From Nonomuraea candida (GTDB lineage: Bacteria; Actinomycetota; Actinomycetes; Streptosporangiales; Streptosporangiaceae): 64,000 bases of DNA. The position numbers and the translations under genes were made by a program. The notes under the pieces are model-generated. The model saw only the letters and a list, made by a program, of their open reading frames with translations, was not told the DNA's origin and did not search any database. Positions 50,964 through 60,040 of the stretch are shown piece by piece (the first letter of the stretch is position 1; each line of letters opens with the position of its first letter). Location: positions 73,421 to 137,420 of the forward strand of contig NZ_JOAG01000037.1 of the NCBI RefSeq assembly GCF_000725485.1, in the 5' to 3' direction.

Positions 50964-52109
50964 CAGTGTGTACGCCAGCGCCACCACCGCCGTGACGGCG
51001 AGCAGCACGTACCCGATCGTGTACGCCCCCGTCGCCGCGTACACGGTCCCCATCACCAGCGGCGGGAAGTATCCGCCGAGCCCGCCGGCGGCACCCACCA
51101 GCCCGGTCACGGTGCCCACCCTGGACGCCTCCACCAGCCGGGCCACCAGCGCGAACACGCCCCCGGTGCCCAGCCCGAGGAAGAAGGCCATGAGCACGAA
51201 GCTCACCCCGGCGGGCACCTCGACCGGCGGCCGCAGCGCCAGGACGAGCGCCATCACCGCGGTGCCCAGGAAGGAGGCGAGCAGCACCTTGACCGGCCCG
51301 ACCCGGTCGGAGAGGGCGCCGCCGAGCGGCCGGGACAGCACGGCGGCGATGGAGAACCCGGCCGTGCGCAGCCCGGCGTCGGTCTGGGCGAAGTGGTAGA
51401 CGGTCTGCAGCAGCGTGGGCAGGTAGGTGGAGAAGGCCACGAATCCGCCGAAGGCCACCGCGTACAGGAAGGCGCACTGCCAGGTCGCCTTGATCTTCAC
51501 GGCCTCCCGCATGCGGGGCAGGGCGGAGCCGGTGGCGGGGGTCCAGCGGGGCGAGTTCCGGCTGCCGCCGATCATGATCATGCCCATGAGCGCCAGCATC
51601 GCCGCCATGAGCACGTGCGCCTGGGGCCGGCCGAACTCCTCGACCAGGCGGGGGGTGAAGAACGCCGACAGCGCCGTGCCGCCCATGCCCGCGCCGAAGA
51701 CCCCGGTGGCGAAGCCGCGGCGTTCGGGCTCGTACCAGGCGTTGACGAACGGGATGCCGATCGCGAACGACGTGCCGGGGATGCCCAGCAGGAAGCCCCA
51801 GAACAGCAGCCAGCCGTAGGAGTCGGACCAGCCGACGAAGAGCACCGGCACGATCGACACGAAGCAGATGATCGCGAACATGCGCCGCCCGCCGAGCCGG
51901 TCGGCCAGCACGCCGACCGGGATCCGTCCGAGCGAGCCGACCAGCACCGGGATCGCCACGAGCAGCGCGGTCTGCGTCGGCGACAGGTGCAGCCGCCTGC
52001 TGTAGCTGCCCGAGAGCGGCCCGATGAGGTTCCACGCCCAGAACGTCACGGCGAAGGCGAGCGTGGCCAGCCCCAGGTTCCGCACCTGACCTTTACGAAG
52101 CTCAGACAT
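50940..52109 (-). CDS. narK: nitrate/nitrite transporter (MFS)
   Basis: About 389 residues, twelve membrane helices. Features of the NarK1-like group: FAVTFWAWNLIGPLSGSYSR, the loop LGRIPVGVLADRLGGRRMFA, and the nitrate-signature glycine-rich segments GFLLGIPGTSFAIGIPFVNA and VTGLVGAAGGLGGYFPPL, with an Arg in each half of the substrate path. It imports nitrate or exchanges it for nitrite. It diverges from narGHJI with only 45 bases between starts; a near-palindrome there may control both. The coding end is overlapped by the 43 bp repeat array. Confidence 0.92.
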   Translation of the reverse strand: MSELRKGQVRNLGLATLAFAVTFWAWNLIGPLSGSYSRRLHLSPTQTALLVAIPVLVGSLGRIPVGVLADRLGGRRMFAIICFVSIVPVLFVGWSDSYGWLLFWGFLLGIPGTSFAIGIPFVNAWYEPERRGFATGVFGAGMGGTALSAFFTPRLVEEFGRPQAHVLMAAMLALMGMIMIGGSRNSPRWTPATGSALPRMREAVKIKATWQCAFLYAVAFGGFVAFSTYLPTLLQTVYHFAQTDAGLRTAGFSIAAVLSRPLGGALSDRVGPVKVLLASFLGTAVMALVLALRPPVEVPAGVSFVLMAFFLGLGTGGVFALVARLVEASRVGTVTGLVGAAGGLGGYFPPLVMGTVYAATGAYTIGYVLLAVTAVVALAYTLRAFRTLP

Positions 52110-52112
52110 ACA

Positions 52113-52129
52113 CCCTGTGTAACAGAGGG
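52113..52129. promoter_or_regulatory. 17 bp near-palindrome between narK and narG
   Basis: CCCTGTGTAACAGAGGG is symmetric at seven of eight pairs around a central A. It lies 4 bases from the narK start and 25 from the narG start, within a 45-base gap that must hold signals for both directions. A regulator binding here, such as a Crp/Fnr-type protein, could control both transcripts. Confidence 0.45.
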
Positions 52130-52154
52130 TCACCTTCTGTGATGAAGTGGGGGT

Positions 52155-55100
52155 ATGACCGCCGAAGACCTCCTGCTCAGGACCGGCCGCTTCCTGCGCC
52201 GCTCGGCCACCAGCGGCGACCTGCACACCCTCTTCCTGAAGGGCGGCACGGAGGGCGACGCCTTCTATCGCGACCGGTGGAGCCACGACAAGGTGGTCAG
52301 GTCCACGCACGGCGTGAACTGCACGGGCTCGTGCTCGTGGAAGGTCTACGTCAAGGACGGCATCATCACGTGGGAGACGCAGGAGACCGACTACCCCAGC
52401 GTCGGCCCCGACCGCCCGGAGTACGAGCCGCGCGGCTGCCCGCGCGGCGCCGCCTTCTCCTGGTACACCTACTCGCCGACCCGGGTCCGCTACCCGTACG
52501 CCAGGGGCGTGCTGGTCGAGCTGTACGCCGAGGCAAAGCGGCGGCTCGGCGACCCGGTGGCCGCCTGGGCCGACATCACGGCAGATCCGGAGAAGCGGCG
52601 AAGATACCAGGAGGCCCGCGGCCACGGCGGCCTCGTCCGCGTCCCGTGGGACCTGGCCACCGAGATGATCGCCGCCGCCCACGTCCACACCATCAAGACC
52701 TACGGCCCCGACCGCGTCGCCGGCTTCTCCCCCATCCCCGCCATGTCGATGGTCTCCCACGCCGTCGGCGCCCGCTTCGTGTCGCTCATCGGCGGCACCA
52801 TGCTCTCCTTCTACGACTGGTACGCCGACCTACCGGTGGCCTCGCCCCAGGTCTTCGGCGACCAGACCGACGTGCCGGAGTCGGCGGACTGGTGGGACGC
52901 GGCGTACCTGATGTTGTGGGGCTCGAACGTGCCGGTCACCCGCACCCCCGACGCGCACTGGATGACCGAGGCCCGCTACCGGGGCCAGAAGGTCGTGGTG
53001 GTCTCCCCCGACTACAGCGACGCGGTCAAGTTCGCCGACGAGTTCCTGGCCGTGCGGCCCGGCACGGACGGCGCGCTGGCCATGGCCATGGGGCACGTGC
53101 TGCTGAAGGAGTTCTTCGTCGAGCGCGAGACCCCCTACTTCACCGACTACGTCAGGCGCTACACCGACCTGCCGTTCCTGGTCACGCTGGAGGAGCGCGA
53201 GGGCGCGCATGTGCCCGGCAGGTTCCTCACGGCCGCGGACCTCGGCTCGCAGGAGGAGGCCGCCGAGTGGAAGACCGTGCTGCTGGCGGAGGACGGCACG
53301 CCGGTCGTGCCGAACGGCTCGGTCGGCTTCCGCTGGACCGACTCGGGCGCGGGCCGCTGGAACCTCAACCTGGACGTCACGCCGAAGCTCACCGTGTACG
53401 GCGGCGCCCCGGCCGAGGTCCTGCTCCCCCGCTTCGACGGCGGCCACTCCATCCGCCGGGGCGTGCCCACGGCCGTGGTCGCCGGCCGCACGGTCACCAC
53501 CGTCTACGACCTCCTCCTGGCCCAGTACGGCGTCCACCGCCCCGGCCTGCCCGGCGCCTGGCCCCACGACGACCCCGGCCAGCCCTACACCCCCGCCTGG
53601 CAGGAGCCGATCACCGGCGTGCCGGCCGACCGGGCCGTCAAGATCGTCAGGGAGTTCGCCAGGACGGCCGAGGCCACCCGGGGCAGGTGCATGTTCATCC
53701 TGGGCGCGGGGGCCGCGCAGTGGTTCCACGGCGACACGATCTACCGCGCCTTCCTGACGCTCCTGCTGCTGACCGGCTGCCAGGGCCGCAACGGCGGCGG
53801 CTGGGCCCACTACGTCGGCCAGGAGAAGTGCCGCCCGCTGGCCGGCTGGCAGCTCCTGGCGGGCGCGCTCGACTGGTCCCGGCCGCCCAGGCAGGTGCCC
53901 GGCACCCCGTTCTGGTACCTGCACACCGACCAGTGGCGCTACGACCACTTCGACGCCGGCGCCCTGGCCAGCCCGCTGGCCAGGGGCGAGTTCCGCGGCA
54001 GGCACACCGCCGACCTGGTGGCGGAGTCGGTGCGCAACGGCTGGATGCCGATGTCGCCCGCCTTCGACCGCAACCCGCTGGAGCTGGGCGACGCCGACGA
54101 CCCCGTCGCCCACACCCGGGCCGAGCTGGCGGCGGGCCGGCTGAAGTTCGCCGCCGAGAACCCGGACGACCCCCGCAACTGGCCCCGGGTGCTCACCCTC
54201 TGGCGCTCGAACCTGCTGGGCTCCTCCGCCAAGGGCAACGAGTACTTCCTGCACCACCTCCTCGGCACGGAGTCCAACCTGCCCGCCCCCGACCCGGAGG
54301 CGCCGCGCGGCAAGCTGGACCTGCTGGTCACCCTGGACTTCAGGATGACCAGCTCCACGGTCTTCTCCGACATCGTGCTCCCGGCCGCCACCTGGTACGA
54401 GAAGTACGACCTCTCCTCCACCGACCTGCACCCGTTCGTGCACGCCTTCAACCCGGCGATCAACCCGCCCTGGGAGACCAGGACCGACTTCGCCGCCTTC
54501 CACGCCATCGCCCGCGCCTTCAGCACCCTGGCCACGGACCACCTGGGCGTGCGCAGGGACGTGGTGGCGGTGGCGCACCAGCACGACACGCCCGGCGAGA
54601 TCGCCGGAAGGGGGCAGCCGGGGCTGAAGGTGGTGGAGCGCGACTATCCGGCCACGGCGGAGAAGCTGGCGGCCCTGGGCCCGCTGACCGAGCGGCTGGG
54701 CATCCCGGTCAAGGGCGTGACGTTCCTGCCGGACGAGGAGGTGGCCTGGCTGGGCCGGCGGTGCGGCCTGGTGCCGCGCGGCGTGGCCAAGGGCAGGCCC
54801 GAGCTCGACACCGCGCCCAAGGCGTGCGAGACGATCCTGGCGCTGTCGGGGGTGAGCAACGGCCGGCTGGCCGTCCAGGGCTTCGACCAGCTCGCCCGGC
54901 GCACGGGCAACGCCTTCGACGGCCTCACCGACCCGGGGCACCGCATCGTCTTCGGCGACACGCAGGCCAGGCCGACGCACGTGGCGGCCAGCCCGGAGTG
55001 GTCGGGCAAGGAGTCGCACGAGCGGCGCTACTCGCCGTTCACGATCAACGTCGAGCACGGCAAGCCCTGGCACACGCTGACCGGCCGCATGCACTTCTAC

Positions 55101-55640
55101 CTCGACCACGACTGGATGCACGAGTACGGCGAGGCGCTGCCCATCTACCGGCCCCCGCTCGACCTGGCCGCGTTGTACGGCGAGACCGGCACCCTGCGCT
55201 ACCTGACCCCGCACAGCAAGTGGTCGATCCACTCCGAATATCAGGACAACCTGCTGATGCTGTCGCTGTCGCGGGGCGGCCCCACGATCTGGATGTCCAC
55301 CGAGGACGCCGCCGAGCTGGGCATCGCCGACAACGACTGGGTGGAGGCGGTCAACAGGAACGGCGTGGTCGTGGCCCGGGCGATCGTCTCGCACCGCATG
55401 CCGCGGGGCACGGTCTACATGTACCACGCCCAGGACCGCCTCATCGACGTGCCCGTCTCGGAGACCACCGGCCTCAGGGGCGGCATCCACAACGCCCTGA
55501 CCCGGGTGCTCATCAAGCCCACGCACCTGATCGGCGGCCACGCCCAGCTCTCGTTCGGCTTCAACTACCTGGGCCCCACGGGCAGCCAGCGCGACGAGAT
55601 CACCACCATCCGGCGCAGGTCACAGGAGGTGCGGTACTGA
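52155..55640 (+). CDS. narG: respiratory nitrate reductase alpha subunit
   Basis: 1161 residues, somewhat shorter than the roughly 1240 of E. coli NarG. The FS0 cluster ligands HGVNCTGSCSWKVYVKDG and EPRGCPRGAAF appear early; the molybdopterin regions include GSNVPVTRTPDAHWMTEARY, GAGAAQWFHGDTIYRAFLTL and SSTVFSDIVLPAATWYEKYD; the end has GTVYMYHAQDRLIDVPVSET and FNYLGPTGSQRDEI. It reduces nitrate to nitrite at the bis-MGD molybdenum centre in the cytosol-facing NarGHI complex. The stop overlaps the narH ATG (TGATG). No NarL/NarX pair is in view. Confidence 0.97.
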   Translation: MTAEDLLLRTGRFLRRSATSGDLHTLFLKGGTEGDAFYRDRWSHDKVVRSTHGVNCTGSCSWKVYVKDGIITWETQETDYPSVGPDRPEYEPRGCPRGAAFSWYTYSPTRVRYPYARGVLVELYAEAKRRLGDPVAAWADITADPEKRRRYQEARGHGGLVRVPWDLATEMIAAAHVHTIKTYGPDRVAGFSPIPAMSMVSHAVGARFVSLIGGTMLSFYDWYADLPVASPQVFGDQTDVPESADWWDAAYLMLWGSNVPVTRTPDAHWMTEARYRGQKVVVVSPDYSDAVKFADEFLAVRPGTDGALAMAMGHVLLKEFFVERETPYFTDYVRRYTDLPFLVTLEEREGAHVPGRFLTAADLGSQEEAAEWKTVLLAEDGTPVVPNGSVGFRWTDSGAGRWNLNLDVTPKLTVYGGAPAEVLLPRFDGGHSIRRGVPTAVVAGRTVTTVYDLLLAQYGVHRPGLPGAWPHDDPGQPYTPAWQEPITGVPADRAVKIVREFARTAEATRGRCMFILGAGAAQWFHGDTIYRAFLTLLLLTGCQGRNGGGWAHYVGQEKCRPLAGWQLLAGALDWSRPPRQVPGTPFWYLHTDQWRYDHFDAGALASPLARGEFRGRHTADLVAESVRNGWMPMSPAFDRNPLELGDADDPVAHTRAELAAGRLKFAAENPDDPRNWPRVLTLWRSNLLGSSAKGNEYFLHHLLGTESNLPAPDPEAPRGKLDLLVTLDFRMTSSTVFSDIVLPAATWYEKYDLSSTDLHPFVHAFNPAINPPWETRTDFAAFHAIARAFSTLATDHLGVRRDVVAVAHQHDTPGEIAGRGQPGLKVVERDYPATAEKLAALGPLTERLGIPVKGVTFLPDEEVAWLGRRCGLVPRGVAKGRPELDTAPKACETILALSGVSNGRLAVQGFDQLARRTGNAFDGLTDPGHRIVFGDTQARPTHVAASPEWSGKESHERRYSPFTINVEHGKPWHTLTGRMHFYLDHDWMHEYGEALPIYRPPLDLAALYGETGTLRYLTPHSKWSIHSEYQDNLLMLSLSRGGPTIWMSTEDAAELGIADNDWVEAVNRNGVVVARAIVSHRMPRGTVYMYHAQDRLIDVPVSETTGLRGGIHNALTRVLIKPTHLIGGHAQLSFGFNYLGPTGSQRDEITTIRRRSQEVRY

Positions 55641-57241
55641 TGAAGGTCATGGCCCAGATCGCCATGGTGATGAACCTCGACAAGTGCATCGGCTGCCACA
55701 CCTGCTCGGTCACCTGCAAGCAGACCTGGACCAACCGGCCGGGCGTGGAATATGTCTGGTTCAACAACGTCGAGACCCGCCCCGGCCAGGGCTATCCCCG
55801 GCGTTACGAGGACCAGGGGCGCTGGCGGGGCGGCTGGCGGCTGACCCGCCGGGGGCGGCTCACGCCCCGGGCCGGCGGCCGCCTGCGCAAGCTGGCGACC
55901 ATCTTCGCCAACCCGCTGATGCCCTCGATCCAGGACTACTACGAGCCCTGGACCTACGACTACGAGACGCTCACCACCGCCCCGCTCTCCGGCGACGTGC
56001 CCGTCGCCGCGCCCAGGTCGCTGATCAGCGGCGAACCGGTGAAGATCGGCTGGAGCGCGAACTGGGACGACGACCTCGGCGGCGACCCGACGCCCGACCC
56101 GGTGCTGGAGCGGCTGTCGGAGCAGGTCAGGATGGAGTTCGAGCAGGCGTACATGTTCTACCTGCCGCGCATCTGCGAGCACTGCCTCAACCCCTCCTGC
56201 GTGGCCTCCTGCCCGTCGGGCGCGCTCTACAAGCGGGCCGAGGACGGCATCGTGCTGGTCGACCAGGACCGGTGCCGGGGGTGGCGGATGTGCGTGACGG
56301 GGTGCCCGTACAAGAAGGTGTACTTCAACCACAAGACCGGCAAGGCCGAGAAGTGCACGTTCTGCTATCCCCGGGTGGAGGTGGGGCTGCCGACGGTCTG
56401 CTCGGAGACCTGCGTGGGCCGCCTGCGCTACCTCGGCGTGCTGCTGTACGACGCCGACCGCGTCACCGAGGCCGCCTCGGTGCCGGACGAGCGGGACCTG
56501 TACGAAGCGCAGCTCGGCCTCTTCGTCGACCCGCACTCCCCGGCGGCCGAGAGCGCCGGCCTGCCGGCCGACTGGCTGGAGGCGGCGCGCAGGTCGCCCC
56601 TCTACGACCTGATCGTCAGATACCGGATCGCGCTCCCCTTGCATCCGGAGTACCGCACCCTGCCCATGGTCTGGTACGTCCCGCCGCTCTCGCCGGTCGT
56701 GGACGCCCTGTCGACCACCGGCCACGACGGTGAGGCGGCGGCGAACCTGTTCGCCGCCATCGACGCGCTGCGCATCCCCATCGGTTACCTGGCCGAGCTG
56801 TTCACCGCGGGCGACCCCGCGCCGGTGACGGACGCGCTGCGCCGGCTGGCGGCGATGCGGTCGTACATGCGGGCGGTCAACCTCGGCGAGCAGCCCGTGC
56901 TCCCGGACGTGGGCCTGCCGGAGGACGACCTGGCCGCGATGTACCGGCTGCTCGCCCTGGCCAGGTACGACGAGCGTTACGTGATCCCGACCGCGTACGG
57001 CAACGTGCCCGGCGTCGTCGAGGAGGGCGGCTGCAGCCTCGACTACGACGGCGGGCCCGGCATGCAGGGCCCGTTCGGCGAGGCGTCGGGCCGCCCGGTG
57101 CCGGTCTCGATCGAGAACTTCCACGGCCTCAAGGAGCGCCAGACCAGCGACGAGGTCACCCGCGACCGGGTGAACCTCCTCAACTGGGACGGCCGCGGCA
57201 CGCCCGCGGGCCTGTTCCCGCCGAGAAGGAGGAGCTCATGA
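55640..57241 (+). CDS. narH: respiratory nitrate reductase beta subunit
   Basis: 533 residues with four cysteine clusters: CIGCHTCSVTCKQTWTNRPG, CEHCLNPSCVASCPSGALYK, CRGWRMCVTGCPYKK (Trp in place of one Cys, giving the [3Fe-4S] centre) and CTFCYPRVEVGLPTVCSETC. It carries electrons from NarI haem to NarG. AGGAGG lies 10 bases before the ATG. It overlaps narJ by four bases (ATGA). Length is typical (about 510-550). Confidence 0.97.
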   Translation: MKVMAQIAMVMNLDKCIGCHTCSVTCKQTWTNRPGVEYVWFNNVETRPGQGYPRRYEDQGRWRGGWRLTRRGRLTPRAGGRLRKLATIFANPLMPSIQDYYEPWTYDYETLTTAPLSGDVPVAAPRSLISGEPVKIGWSANWDDDLGGDPTPDPVLERLSEQVRMEFEQAYMFYLPRICEHCLNPSCVASCPSGALYKRAEDGIVLVDQDRCRGWRMCVTGCPYKKVYFNHKTGKAEKCTFCYPRVEVGLPTVCSETCVGRLRYLGVLLYDADRVTEAASVPDERDLYEAQLGLFVDPHSPAAESAGLPADWLEAARRSPLYDLIVRYRIALPLHPEYRTLPMVWYVPPLSPVVDALSTTGHDGEAAANLFAAIDALRIPIGYLAELFTAGDPAPVTDALRRLAAMRSYMRAVNLGEQPVLPDVGLPEDDLAAMYRLLALARYDERYVIPTAYGNVPGVVEEGGCSLDYDGGPGMQGPFGEASGRPVPVSIENFHGLKERQTSDEVTRDRVNLLNWDGRGTPAGLFPPRRRSS

Positions 57242-57792
57242 CCCCGGCAGTGCTCTGGCAGGCCGCCGCCCACCTGCTCGCCTACCCCGACGAGCGGTTC
57301 TGGCGCCGGCTGCCGCTCATCGAGGAGGCCGCCGCGCCGCACTTCGGCGCGTTCCTCGCCCGGGCCGCCGCGCTCGGGCCCGGCGAGCTGGCCGCGCACT
57401 ACGTGGAGACGTTCGACCTGCAGCGGCGCTGCTGCCTCTACCTGACCTACTACACCGACGGCGACACCCGCCGCCGCGGCGAGTCGCTGGCCGCGCTGAA
57501 GGCCCGCTACCGGGCCGCGGGGTGGGAGCTGCTGGAGGACGAGCTGCCCGACTTCCTGCCGGTGCTGCTGGAGTTCGCCGCCCTCGACCCCGCGGGCGTC
57601 GCCCTGCTCCGGGAGCACCGGGCCGGGCTCGAACTGCTGCGCGCCGCGCTGGCCGAGCGCGGGTCGCCGTACGCGGACGTGGTCGGCGCGGTCTGCGACG
57701 GCCTGCCCCCGGCCACGGCCGCCGACCGGGACAGGGCCGCCCGCCTGGCCGCGGCGGGCCCGCCGGCCGAGAGCGTGGGGGTCTACCGGTGA
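57238..57792 (+). CDS. narJ: nitrate reductase assembly chaperone
   Basis: 184 residues of the TorD/NarJ helical family: LWQAAAHLLAYPDERFWRRL, AAHYVETFDLQRRCCLYLTY, GDTRRRGESLAALKARYRAA and LPDFLPVLLEFAALDP. It assists molybdenum cofactor insertion into NarG and attachment of the complex to NarI and is not part of the final enzyme. It overlaps both neighbours: ATGA with narH and GTGA with narI. Confidence 0.93.
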   Translation: MTPAVLWQAAAHLLAYPDERFWRRLPLIEEAAAPHFGAFLARAAALGPGELAAHYVETFDLQRRCCLYLTYYTDGDTRRRGESLAALKARYRAAGWELLEDELPDFLPVLLEFAALDPAGVALLREHRAGLELLRAALAERGSPYADVVGAVCDGLPPATAADRDRAARLAAAGPPAESVGVYR

Positions 57793-58520
57793 GCTACGCC
57801 GAGAGCCTGCTGTGGACGGTCACCCCGTACGTCACCCTGGTGATCTTCGTGGGCGGGCTGATCTGGCGCTACAGGTACGACAAGTTCGGCTGGACCACCC
57901 GCTCGTCGCAGCTCTACGAGAGCCCGCTGCTGCGGGTGGCCAGCCCGCTGTTCCACTACGCGCTGATCTTCGTGATCGTCGGCCACGTGACCGGCCTGCT
58001 CATCCCGATCTCCTGGACCGACGCCGTCGGCGTGTCCAACGAGACCTACCACGCCAACGCGCTCATCTGGGGCGGCCTGGCCGGCGTGGCCACCCTGGTG
58101 GCGCTGGCCCTGCTGATCTACCGGCGGCGCACCAACGGGCCGGTGTTCCTGGCGACCACGGTCAACGACAAGGTGATGTACCTCGTGCTGGCGGCCTCGA
58201 TCGTGGCGGGCGTGGTGACGACGGTGGCGGGGTTCGTGCCCAGCGAGGTCAGCTACCGGACCACGGTCGCGCCCTGGTTCCGCAGCGTGTTCGCGCTGCG
58301 ACCGGACGTGGAGGCGATGGGGCACGCGAGCGGTCTTTACAAACTGCACACGCTCATCGGGATGGCGCTGTTCGTACTCTTCCCGTTCAGCCGCTTGGTC
58401 CACGCACTTTCCGCCCCGTTGGGCTATTTGTTCCGTCCTTACATCGTGTATCGGAGCCGCTCGGATGGCGCGCCGCGGCGCCCGGGATGGGGGCGCGTGC
58501 GCCAGAATCGACCCTTGTGA
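57789..58520 (+). CDS. narI: respiratory nitrate reductase gamma subunit (cytochrome b)
   Basis: About 243 residues with five membrane helices. The haem histidines lie in ASPLFHYALIFVIVGHVTG (two) and SGLYKLHTLIGMALFVLFPF with RLVHALSAP (two), the usual NarI set. It takes electrons from menaquinol and anchors NarGH on the inner face of the membrane. The C-terminus is longer and more basic than usual (RSRSDGAPRRPGWGRVRQNR). GTG start overlaps narJ; its own stop overlaps the next gene's GTG. Confidence 0.94.
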   Translation: MSYAESLLWTVTPYVTLVIFVGGLIWRYRYDKFGWTTRSSQLYESPLLRVASPLFHYALIFVIVGHVTGLLIPISWTDAVGVSNETYHANALIWGGLAGVATLVALALLIYRRRTNGPVFLATTVNDKVMYLVLAASIVAGVVTTVAGFVPSEVSYRTTVAPWFRSVFALRPDVEAMGHASGLYKLHTLIGMALFVLFPFSRLVHALSAPLGYLFRPYIVYRSRSDGAPRRPGWGRVRQNRPL

Positions 58521-59137
58521 AGCACGGGTACACCAACAGCACCTTCGGCGACGGCGCCCTGGTCGTGAAGTGCTATGAGGGTCCCGAGGCGGCGTTCAGG
58601 CTGAGCACGGAGAGCAGATACCTGCGCCGGCTGCGCGGCCGCCTCCCGGTCCCCCGCGTCCACCAGGTCACCTCCACGAGCCTGACGACCCGCTTCGTCG
58701 ACGGCTCCCACGGTCAGGACCTCCTCGACGACGGGCGGGCGGTGGAGGTGCTGACCGAGTGCGGGCGCATGCTGGCCCGCATCCACCGGCTCGGCATCGT
58801 GCACGGCGACTACGGCCCGCAGAACATGTTGTTCCACCCCGACACGTTCGAGACGGCCGCCATCCTCGACTGGGAGTGGGCCCACCCGGGCCGGCCGGTG
58901 GAGGACCTGGCCTGGGTGGAGTGGATCGTGCGCACGCACCACCCCGAGCACGTGCCGCTGCTGACGCACTTCTTCGCCGCGTACGGCGAGCCCGTCCCCT
59001 CCTGGGCCGACCGGCAGGCGGCCATGGTGGCGCGCTGCCGCGACCTGCTCGACTTCTGCGGCCGGTGGGAGCCGGGCGGGGGCGGGGAGAAGGTGTGGCG
59101 CGAGCGCGTGGACGCCACGGCGGCCTGGACGGAGTGA
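58517..59137 (+). CDS. APH-family small-molecule kinase coupled to narI
   Basis: About 206 residues. The compact N-lobe has FGDGALVVKCYEGPEAAFRL; the C-lobe has LARIHRLGIVHGDYGPQNML (catalytic HGDYxxxN) and AAILDWEWAHPGRPVEDLAW (metal-binding DW), the aminoglycoside/choline/homoserine kinase pattern. It is shorter than typical resistance enzymes. Its GTG overlaps the narI stop, so it is translated as the fifth gene of the nitrate reductase operon. Substrate unknown. A housekeeping phosphotransferase role is more likely than drug resistance. Confidence 0.85.
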   Translation: MKHGYTNSTFGDGALVVKCYEGPEAAFRLSTESRYLRRLRGRLPVPRVHQVTSTSLTTRFVDGSHGQDLLDDGRAVEVLTECGRMLARIHRLGIVHGDYGPQNMLFHPDTFETAAILDWEWAHPGRPVEDLAWVEWIVRTHHPEHVPLLTHFFAAYGEPVPSWADRQAAMVARCRDLLDFCGRWEPGGGGEKVWRERVDATAAWTE

Positions 59138-59215
59138 GGCCCAGGGGTGATTCGACGCGGCTCCTTGACGCGTTCCGCCGGTGCGCTTTGCCCGGCCGCG
59201 GGCAGGTCTGACCAG

Positions 59216-60007
59216 GTGATCCTTGTACTCGGGGCCACCGGCTCCACCGGCCGCCGCGTGGCCGAGACGCTGCGCGCCCAGGGCCATCCCGTACGCGCCG
59301 CCTCCCGTCGCGGCGAGACCCCGTTCGACTGGTCCGAGCCCGGCACCTGGGAGGCGGCCGTGGCCGGCGCGTCGGCCGTGTACGTCACGGCCCCCGACGG
59401 CACCCCGGTCGATCCGGCGTTCGTGTCGCTGGCCGTGGCGCGCGGGGCCGAGCGCGTGGTGCTGCTGTCCGGCTCGGCCGCCGAGGTCATGGGCGACGAG
59501 CGCCTGCTCGCGGCCGAGCGCGCGGTGCGCGACAGCGGCGCCGCGTGGACGATCCTGCGGTCGAGCTGGTTCCACCAGAACTTCGACGAGGGCCCCTTCC
59601 GGCCGGCGATCTTGTCCGGCGAGGTGCTGATGCCGCTCGGGGACGTGCGCCAGGCGTTCGTGGACACCGGCGACATCGCCGCCGTCGCCGCCGCGGCCCT
59701 GACCGGGGACGGGCACGCCGGGCGCACGTACGAGCTCACCGGGCCGGACTCGCTCTCGTTCGGCGAGGCCGTGGAGATCATCGGCCGGTCGATCGGCCGG
59801 GAGGTGCGTTACCTGGGCGGCGACGAGGACTACATCGCCGCGCACGGCTTCTCCGGGCAGTCGATCCAGGCGGCCAAGGCGTTCGGCGCGCTGCGCGCCC
59901 TCGGCGACCAGCCGGTGGCGGACACGGTGCGCGAGGTGACGGGCCGGCCGCCCAGGCCGTTCGAGGACTACGCCCGCGAGGCCGCCGCCAGAGGCGCCTG
60001 GCACTGA
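59216..60007 (+). CDS. NmrA-like NAD(P)-binding protein
   Basis: About 263 residues from GTG at 59216. ILVLGATGSTGRRVAETLRA is the dinucleotide-binding motif; then VYVTAPDGTPVDPAF, ERVVLLSGSAAEVMGDERLL, ILRSSWFHQNFDEGPFRPAI and RTYELTGPDSLSFGEAVEII, as in atypical short-chain dehydrogenases of the NmrA/QOR2 type. The Tyr-x3-Lys of active reductases is absent, so it may be a redox sensor or a quinone reductase. It stands alone, convergent with the kinase at 60041. Confidence 0.85.
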   Translation: MILVLGATGSTGRRVAETLRAQGHPVRAASRRGETPFDWSEPGTWEAAVAGASAVYVTAPDGTPVDPAFVSLAVARGAERVVLLSGSAAEVMGDERLLAAERAVRDSGAAWTILRSSWFHQNFDEGPFRPAILSGEVLMPLGDVRQAFVDTGDIAAVAAAALTGDGHAGRTYELTGPDSLSFGEAVEIIGRSIGREVRYLGGDEDYIAAHGFSGQSIQAAKAFGALRALGDQPVADTVREVTGRPPRPFEDYAREAAARGAWH

Positions 60008-60040
60008 CGCGCCCGGCCCGGCCGCCGGGGAGGCCTTCTC

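Noticed and set aside
45666..52142. Single open frame of over 2100 codons on the plus strand
   Set aside because: It runs antisense or out of frame to the hydrolase, both ABC genes and narK, all with clear families. Very high GC removes stops from shadow frames; the product is Arg/Pro/Gly-rich low-complexity sequence.
58517..59137. Aminoglycoside resistance gene
   Set aside because: It has only the generic APH kinase fold, is short, and lies in the nar operon; no substrate can be inferred.
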